A stretch of 64,000 bases of DNA from NCBI RefSeq assembly GCF_034190915.1, contig NW_026947514.1:7910201-7974200 (forward strand), given 5' to 3'. Under the pieces are notes generated by a model. That model was not told where the DNA came from. It saw only the letters and a program-made list of their open reading frames with translations, and did not search any database. Positions 57,627 to 64,000 of this stretch are shown piece after piece. A program made the position numbers and the translations under genes. Origin of the DNA: Cavia porcellus. Its lineage: Eukaryota > Chordata > Mammalia > Rodentia > Caviidae. The first letter of the stretch is position 1. Every line of letters starts with the position of its first letter.

Positions 57627-60600
57627 CTGCAGGGGAGAGAGGCAGAGGCAGGCGCTGAGGCTGGGCTGTCCCCACTCAGGCTGCAGCAAGGCCGGCGGGG
57701 AGCCTTTTCCCAGCAAGGCCTCACAGGAGTCCTTCTCCTACTGGATGGTCCTGCCATGTACGAAGCCCTCTCCCCGCAGGGTCACCCGAAGCCTTTCCCC
57801 TGTCTCTGTCTTTGCCTGACCTGGCCCGCTGACCTCTTAGCTCCCGTCCTAACCACCATCTGTCACACCCTGAATACAGCCCTCCTGCTCAGGAGGAGAA
57901 GGTCGCATTGAGGCTGTGCCTCTCCACACAGCTGCTCATTCCAGTGTGTGGCAGTGAGCTCCAGGACAAGGACTCTGCTGGTGACTCTCCTGCTCAGACC
58001 TCTTGAGCACACAGCCCGCACTGCTCTGTGCCTGTTCCTGGTCACCTTTGATTTCCCTGAACTGGTGGCACCTTTGGCTGAGCTCATTCAAACACACCTG
58101 CTGGGTCACCGGTAGCTCTCAATCTCACACATGGAAGATTCCAGAACGCCCAGTGTGTTGCCTGAGGCCAAGCCTCTCCATATGAATGTGGGTGAATTGA
58201 ACCCAGGACCCTGAAGGTCCTAAGAGAAACGGAGACTGAGGGTTGGGAAGGCACCTGAACAGAGGTCCCTACCAATGTGGCAGCACGAGAAGCCACCTCC
58301 CCAGCTCTCTTGCCTTACCCTGATTTGTCCAGTGAATCCTGTTTCCTGCGGAAGAGCTGGACCTGGTGGGTGTCCTGGATTCCCTTCCTCATTCTCCTGT
58401 CAACTTGTGTCCTACACCGCATTCTGCCCTTCAGATACTAGGACATCACCATCATGTGACCTCACCTTGGAGATTTTCAGGGGCATGTCCTCTGTGATCC
58501 CAGAGAGGTCGGCAGCACCACTGAAGACATTGGTGATGCCCAAGTGGCCCAGGACCTCCTTCAGGTCGTAGGTTCCAGAAATGGACAGTTTGGGGAGATG
58601 CACATTGGCAAACCTGGCATGAAATGGTGAATGAATGTGATTCCCAGCATCGATCACGCTCCGTGAAGACCACAGCTTGTGACAGTGTTTCCCTCCCCTC
58701 CTGTCTCCTGTTAGTGTCCTGTCCCTGCACAGCAGGATGGGACACTGCCTTGAGTTGTTGGAGTTTCATCTTCTTCTGTCCTGGGGACAGACAACATTAA
58801 CATCATGGGGACCATGTGTCCGGGCAGCCTCTGAGATGCCACCACCTCTTTGAAGTCCTGGGGGCAGTTGCAGGCTGCTCTCCTGGGAGCAGGTGTCATC
58901 CTGCCCTGCAGAGTTTGGTCACCCCTCTCCCCCAGCCAGGGACATTCTGTGGCCTAACTCCCAGGGGAGCATAGGTCACTGGGGCCGAGGCTGAGACAAG
59001 ACAGACCTAACGAGGCTGAAGACCCAGCTCTAGTGTCCAGTGGGCATAGGTGAGGCCCCATGGGGTCTGCACTTATGGAGCAGAAGGCCCGGGGCTGGCG
59101 ACCAGCTCCAGGAGCAGCCCGGACTTCTGGTCTCAGCCTGGACATAGGTACGCTGAGAAAGTCAGGATGACACTGTAGTGACACTGCACATTCACTCTTA
59201 GCCTCAGGTACATTTCCACATCTGTTTACAGTGACCTCCATGAAAACGTGCCACAGAGCACTGGCTCAGTTAATGATGTACCAACTTGTGCTTCTCTGCA
59301 GTCCTTTGGGGGGACTACGGGCTCTGGGGACCCGGTAAACCACACTAAGTGACAGAGAAGAGGCGCACTCTGCAAAGCTCCCTGGACTGTCCCGTGGTGG
59401 CCTTTCCCATCTGGGCCCATCCCCTCTCTAACCAAGCACAGCCCAGCCTGGATTCCACCCTTGGCCGCCACCTCCGCCTGGTACTACTGAGTTCTGCCAT
59501 GACCCATGGTGCTGCTGTCCCCACCCCAGGCCCTGGGTGTGGGGAGGAGACTGTGCATTCTGGGAAGTTCACCCCTACCCCTCAGCAAGCCCTGTGCTTC
59601 CTCACTCTGCCCATCGTCCCTTTCAGAGCCTGGCCGGTGCTAATGGAACAAAGCGCTGCTATTTTGTCTTTTGAAAGCCCCAGGTCATTTCGGGGAGCTG
59701 AGGCCCAAATGATGTGGGCCACCCACTGTCCCTGGCTACTGGTCAGGGTGGCCAAGTGGGTTCTAAACCGGCTCAGAGCTTGTGTGCTCTGTATGCTCCC
59801 TGGCTGGAAACTCACATTCTCTCTGTCTTTCGCGCGAACTTGAAGATGAGCTCCGGGGTGAGTGTTTCCTCCAGGTGCTGCATTTTGCCCTTGTCTGGCA
59901 GGAGGAAGAGAGTGGTGACATTGCCCTCGTAGTCCAGGAGCAGCACCCAGCTCTGGATGGTGCTGCAGTGAAACGCTTTGTACATGCCCTGCCGCTTCAT
60001 CATGGGCACATTCACAGTGGTATTCATGTCCACGAGGAAGTCCTCTTGCGTGGTATGCTTAACGTCAAAGGGTTTCTCCCATTTGCCTGGAGAGGGGACA
60101 GTAGCAGTACCCAGGGGTGGAATGGAGGTCAAAAGGGGCTGCATGCGACTGTAACTGGGACTGCAGGGCAGAGGGAGGGTACCTCCAGACCAGGGGGCCC
60201 TGGAGTCTTCAGGCTAGGTGAGCAAGGGACCAGCCTGAGGGCACCTAGCAAGCATTTTTGCTTGGATTATATATTTAAGGTTGGCTTGGAGATTACAAGT
60301 TAAAATTGGGGGTAGCAGTCATTTTTGTGACTCCTCATCCAGGGTGCCCCATAGTCCCAATCAGGACTTTCTGGGTTTACCCTGCTCCTTTGCCTGGACC
60401 CGCATATGCAGTACAGTGGCGCCCTCTGCTGTACTAGTGTGTCCTGGCTTTCAGGCTGTTGGCATGTGCAGGTGACTCTGGGACCCAAGCCCACCTTTCT
60501 TGTTGGACAGGAGGAGGTGGTGAGACTGGCGAGTGGACAGGAATTGTCTCAAGTGGCAGCAGAGCTGGGACCTAAGCACCATGGCCTGGGTGCTCTGCTC

Positions 60601-61744
60601 TCCTAGAATGGCCAGGAATGAGGACCTGGCCTGGAGCCTTACTTTCCTCCCTAGGCTGTTTCCCTGGGGCCCATGGGGTCCTGGCCCCCCATGGCTCAGA
60701 AGTGGGAGGGTAGGCTGAGGATTAGTGGATCAGCTATGCATTCTAAGTCCATGTCCCTGTGTAATGTGACTTGGTATCCACTTTCAAAACCTGACAACAA
60801 TGGTATTGTTCTGTCCATGAAAAGACCAGACAGTCCCACTTCAAAGAGGTAGAGTGCCCTCTCCAATGTGAAGACTAATGCGTGGTGGATTTAAAAACAA
60901 GTTTTTTTTTTTTGTGGTAATGGGGATTGAGCCCAGGGTCTTTGCCCTGAGTTATGTCTCCACCTGTAACTTAATTTAATTTTCAGACCGGATCTCAAAT
61001 TGCCTGAGCTGGGTTCCCATTTGCAATCCTCCTGCTTCAGCCTCCCAGGGTGCTGGGACTATATCCCTCTTAAGGATTCCCAGTGAGCATTAGGGTGATA
61101 AAGTCTAGCTCAGTTTAGGCCACTTGTGCCAACTTACCTCTAAAGAAAATGTAATTCACCAGGGCAAGAACTGTGTCTGCGCTCAAGTCTTTCACCAAAT
61201 CCACAATTTTCCCTTGGGTTCCCTTCTCCACGTAGGCGTTGATCTGTTTCTCGGCCTCTTTGGGGTTGCTGAAGTTGGTGGGGAAGGCTTCTGCGTGGTA
61301 AAGGGTCTTGACGTCCTCCGAGAACTTCTCCTTGAGCTTCAGATTCTGGTCGAGAAAGAGGCCGTTGCCAGTGGTCAGCTCGTGCTCGCTGTGGGGCCTG
61401 TTGAGGGTGTGGAGAAGGTTCTGGAAGCCATCGTGGATGTCAGCCTCAGCTATCTCGGTGAGGTTGAACTCCAGGCCCCACAGGATCTGCGTGTGAGTGT
61501 CCCCTTTGGCTCCCAGGGAGACCATGGCCAAGGCCGTGGCAATGCTCACGGGGGAGAAGAAGATGTTACTGGTGTTGGACTGCTGAGTCAGCACCCGGTA
61601 CATGCTGTGAGCAAAGTGGGCCAGGCTCCGGGGGATTTGTTGGCTGGGTCCTTGTGCCACCTGAGCATCCTCAGCCATGATGCCAAACACCAAGCAGCAC
61701 AGGCCTGCCAGGAGCAGGAGGCCTCGGGGAATAGCGGACGGCAT
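57435..61744 (-). CDS. SERPINA1: Serpin gene B: alpha-1-antitrypsin-like serpin, P1 His
   Basis: Paralogue of gene A in the duplicated unit. Coding exons 61744-61138, 60086-59816, 58613-58466 and 57626-57435 have intact GT-AG sites, phases and frames, giving 405 residues. About 25 residues differ from gene A: five in exon 2, nine in exon 3, three in exon 4 and eight in exon 5, all eight being in the reactive-centre loop. The hinge GTEAAGA is intact, so loop insertion should work and the protein is probably a true inhibitor. However, the loop reads TPHSVP with P1 His369 and P1' Ser370, unlike the Met-Ser of antitrypsin. Target protease is unknown; loss of elastase-type specificity is inferred. 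An extra N-glycosylation sequon (NTT, 60,024-60,016) appears in exon 3. Its promoter and first exon lie beyond 64,000, so expression cannot be judged. Confidence 0.94.
58466..58613 (-). CDS. SERPINA1: Serpin B coding exon 3
   Basis: 148 bases with intact splice sites. Three changes from gene A (D-G, V-I, I-M); the strand and helix motifs [20 protein letters not shown] are unchanged. Confidence 0.95.
59816..60086 (-). CDS. SERPINA1: Serpin B coding exon 2
   Basis: 271 bases with the same splice sites as gene A. Nine residue changes, six of them in the short [12 protein letters not shown]...KREGKY stretch ([12 protein letters not shown]...KRQGMY here), which creates a new NTT glycosylation sequon. 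Confidence 0.95.
60902..61066 (-). repeat. ID-B1 composite SINE, unit B copy
   Basis: Counterpart of 20,085-20,250 in the same intron of the paralogous gene. Confidence 0.7.
61138..61744 (-). CDS. SERPINA1: Serpin B coding exon 1
   Basis: Exon 61,748-61,138 with acceptor CTGCAG|GAC and donor AGAG|GTAAGT. Five residue changes from gene A: V-L in the ATALAMVS region, R-W in [12 protein letters not shown] and K-N. Signal peptide identical to gene A. Confidence 0.95.
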
Positions 61745-61748
61745 TGTC

Positions 61749-64000
61749 CTGCAGGACAGAGAAAGGGGACAGGAGCCCTGCATTAGGACCTGTCACATTG
61801 CCCATGGCCACAGACTGACACCGTGCAGCAGTGGCCGCAATGTGTCCAGCCCGTCCCAAGCACTTCCCTACCCTGCCCTCATTTAAAAAATCAGAAAAGC
61901 TGCGATGGGTCGCAGTGATACCCTTTCGCTAAGCTCGGTCCTCACATGACTGCATCTCTTCCCTGCTTGTAACAGCGCTGTGAGCAAAGGGCCACATTCC
62001 TGTGCTTACCCCAGGGATGCCCCGCAGCCCAGGTCTGCAACTCAGTGACGGGGCAGAGTCACAGTGCAGCCTGTCTGGTGCTGAGCCCGTGTCCTTGACA
62101 GCTCTGCTTTCATCCCAAATTGCCTTCGGAGACACTGACCAAAGCAGAGGTGGACGGGATTGGCATTTCCTGGGTAGTCCAGAAAGATCAGACTCAAGCA
62201 TTGCTTTGAGCCAGGACAGCCCCTAGAGGGCATCCATCCAACTCTGTTGTTTAACAGCTGGGAACCCAGGTGCCCAAGGAAGCAGGGAGGGAACCAGGCT
62301 GAGGCCTGGGAGCTGTATAAGGTCCCAGGGCCGCTCCACCCTCCCTCACCAGGCCTTCCAGCCTGGAGGCTTTTCCTGTGGGCTGGCTGTGCTGTTCTGC
62401 TGTGATCCAGCTGAGTCTGGGCTGGGGCCCCTGCCATCAATGCCCCACCATCTCGCTCCTCTCATGGCCAGACTCTGGGGAGGACAGAGATGGCCCATTG
62501 CTCCTTTAGAATGAGGATGAATGTGGCGAGGCAGAGGTGGAAAACTATTGCTCAGACAGACGTGAGTTCCGGTCCAGCGTAGGAAAGTGCTCGGGACAAA
62601 AGTGTTAGATCACAAATGGGCCCCATCTGTAAAGTGGTGTTGCAGGAGGGTTCCGTGAAATAGCTACAGACACAGAGGGTCTCTGGGGTGTCGGTGGAGG
62701 GAAGTCACTGCAGGTGTCACAGACCCAAAGCCTGCAGGTGACAGGCAGCTGCGGGTTACGTGGTTCCTGGCCGGGGGAGATGACGGAGTAGCAAGATCTG
62801 CAGCCGAACCAGTGAGGGTGGCCGTCCGGAGGTGGCCACAGCCGCCAGCACCCACAGCAACCCAGAGCCTGCCTTCCCCACAAGGCTGCCTCGACCCCAC
62901 ACCTGTCCGGCCAGGAGCCACTGGTCGGCAGCACTTGTCTTCTTTACATATGGGGAAACTGAGGCACGAGTTGCAGACAATGTGCCTGGAGTTGCACAGT
63001 TAGCTATTGATTGGCTCCTTAACTACAACCACCACCTTACTACAGCACAGAAAGAAAGGTGTCTGGGAAATGGGGATTTGAAACCTTGAGGGGGAAAGGA
63101 AAGGCTGGGCCTAAGAGGCCCTGAGTTTCACTCGGACTCTGGAGCTCTTGGGAGTTTCATCGGCATTAGATGGAAAAAAAAGTCATTGGGAAAAAGTCAT
63201 GTTGTACCAAACTCTACCGCTAGGCTTTGTATATCAGAGAGGGAAAGAGAGAAGGAGAGAAAGGGAGAAGGAGAGAATGAGAGAGAGAGGTGAGGGAGAG
63301 AGAGAGAGGGAGAGAGGGCTGTCACGGGTTTCCACTTTTCGCCCCCTAGCCGGTGTGTAGACCTGAAAACAGCGTGTTCCCATCCCCCTTAGACCTTGCG
63401 TTTCTTTCCGACTGGAGCTTGGGGCAGCCCCATGGAAATCCCCCATCCTCACAGGGATCAGGGGGACACCGCAGGGCGGGGATGTGAACTGTGCTGAGTG
63501 GCCTTGGGGTCAGAGCCTGCGGACAGCACTGCTGCTACCTGTTGGCCTCAAGTGGCACCTGTGGCTGCGCTGTCACGGGGACCTCACTTTCCAAAGGGCT
63601 GAACCCCCAGAGTGCAGAGGCAATCAGGGTCGGTGTCACCCAGAGCAGCAGTGAGCTGCCTCCCCACAGAGCACCCTGTGCTCCATGCACATGCAGGTGA
63701 CAAACCACCGGTCTGCGGCTCCCAAAGTGCAACTCCCTGCAATGGGCCTGGATTTTTCTATCACTCGGGTCACAGCCTAGGGGCTCAGGCTCCAAGGACA
63801 TCAGGGCTGAGCCTGGCCTTGATCCCCAGTATCCTCTGGGGCTCGTTTTGTACCTCAGTCTGTTCTCCCGGCACCCTAAGCCTAGAGCTGAGAGGAGAGA
63901 GTGGCCATGGAGATGCAGAGACCCAGCTTCCCGCTGAGGGATCAAGAAAGGAACAGGGGCAGGGTGGAACCCAGGGCGGGTGGGAGCAGCCTTTGTGAGG
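61749..64000 (-). other. Intron 1 of serpin gene B (continues past window)
   Basis: Aligns with 20,933-23,194 of gene A. Contains a GA-rich microsatellite at 63,238-63,315; no gene recognised. The noncoding first exon is expected roughly 1.7-1.8 kb beyond the right edge, if the copy is complete. Confidence 0.7.
63238..63315 (+). repeat. GA-rich microsatellite, unit B
   Basis: Purine tract of GAGA/GAAAG repeats, shorter than its unit A counterpart at 22,405-22,512. Confidence 0.85.

Larger units (their letters stand above)
41357..64000 (+). repeat. Segmental duplication, unit B (continues past window)
   Basis: Same-orientation copy of 3,271-23,194. Distinguishing events are loss of the 7,257-8,216 equivalent with a roughly 210-bp templated insertion at 45,343-45,555, a single instead of double 20-bp motif near 49,181, and the 3,458-bp ERV at 53,747-57,204. 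It contains serpin gene B. Confidence 0.92.

Noticed and set aside
61124..61786. Long plus-strand open frame (220 codons) opposite serpin B exon 2, with a shorter one opposite serpin A
   Set aside because: It is the antisense shadow of a GC-rich conserved coding exon, has no known domain and is broken in the unit A copy.

Overview
The window is mammalian nuclear DNA, most likely from a rodent and probably of the squirrel family. The reasons are tRNA-derived ID-type SINEs with A-rich tails, ID-B1 composite SINEs, single 7SL-derived B1-like units, class I and class II endogenous retroviruses (ERVs), and two multi-exon genes with consensus splice sites. Species assignment is inference; the interspersed-repeat style is what I see.

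The window is dominated by a direct tandem segmental duplication. Unit A runs from about 3,271 and matches unit B, which starts at about 41,357 and continues past the right edge; within the window 3,271-23,194 aligns with 41,357-64,000. Each unit carries one alpha-1-antitrypsin-type serpin gene (SERPINA1-like) on the minus strand. Gene A spans 16,616-20,928 for coding exons, with a liver-type promoter and noncoding first exon near 24,931-25,080. Gene B spans 57,435-61,744, and its first exon lies beyond the window. Both have the standard four coding exons (607, 271, 148 and 192 coding bases), open frames, intact splice sites and a predicted 405-residue product. They differ at about 25 of 405 residues. 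Eight of these lie in the short reactive-centre loop, where P1 is Met in gene A and His in gene B, while the rest of that exon is identical at protein level.

Region by region: 1-1,250 holds the 3' end of a betaretrovirus-like ERV (env TM plus 3' LTR). 1,251-3,270 has no recognised gene. 3,271-16,535 is duplicated intergenic DNA downstream of gene A. 16,535-25,080 is gene A with promoter. 25,100-34,480 is intergenic with scattered SINEs. About 35,080-40,400 is a decayed gammaretrovirus-like ERV on the minus strand with a tRNA-Pro-like primer site. 41,357-53,740 is the unit B copy of the downstream intergenic DNA, with a deletion plus templated insertion near 45,343-45,555. 53,747-57,204 is a very young, internally deleted class II (IAP-like) ERV with a 6-bp target duplication and an exact tRNA-Ile primer site. 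57,355-61,748 is gene B and 61,749-64,000 is its first intron.

The main biological story is serpin gene amplification with rapid change of the inhibitory bait loop. A recent retroviral insertion sits just beyond the polyadenylation signal of the divergent copy.
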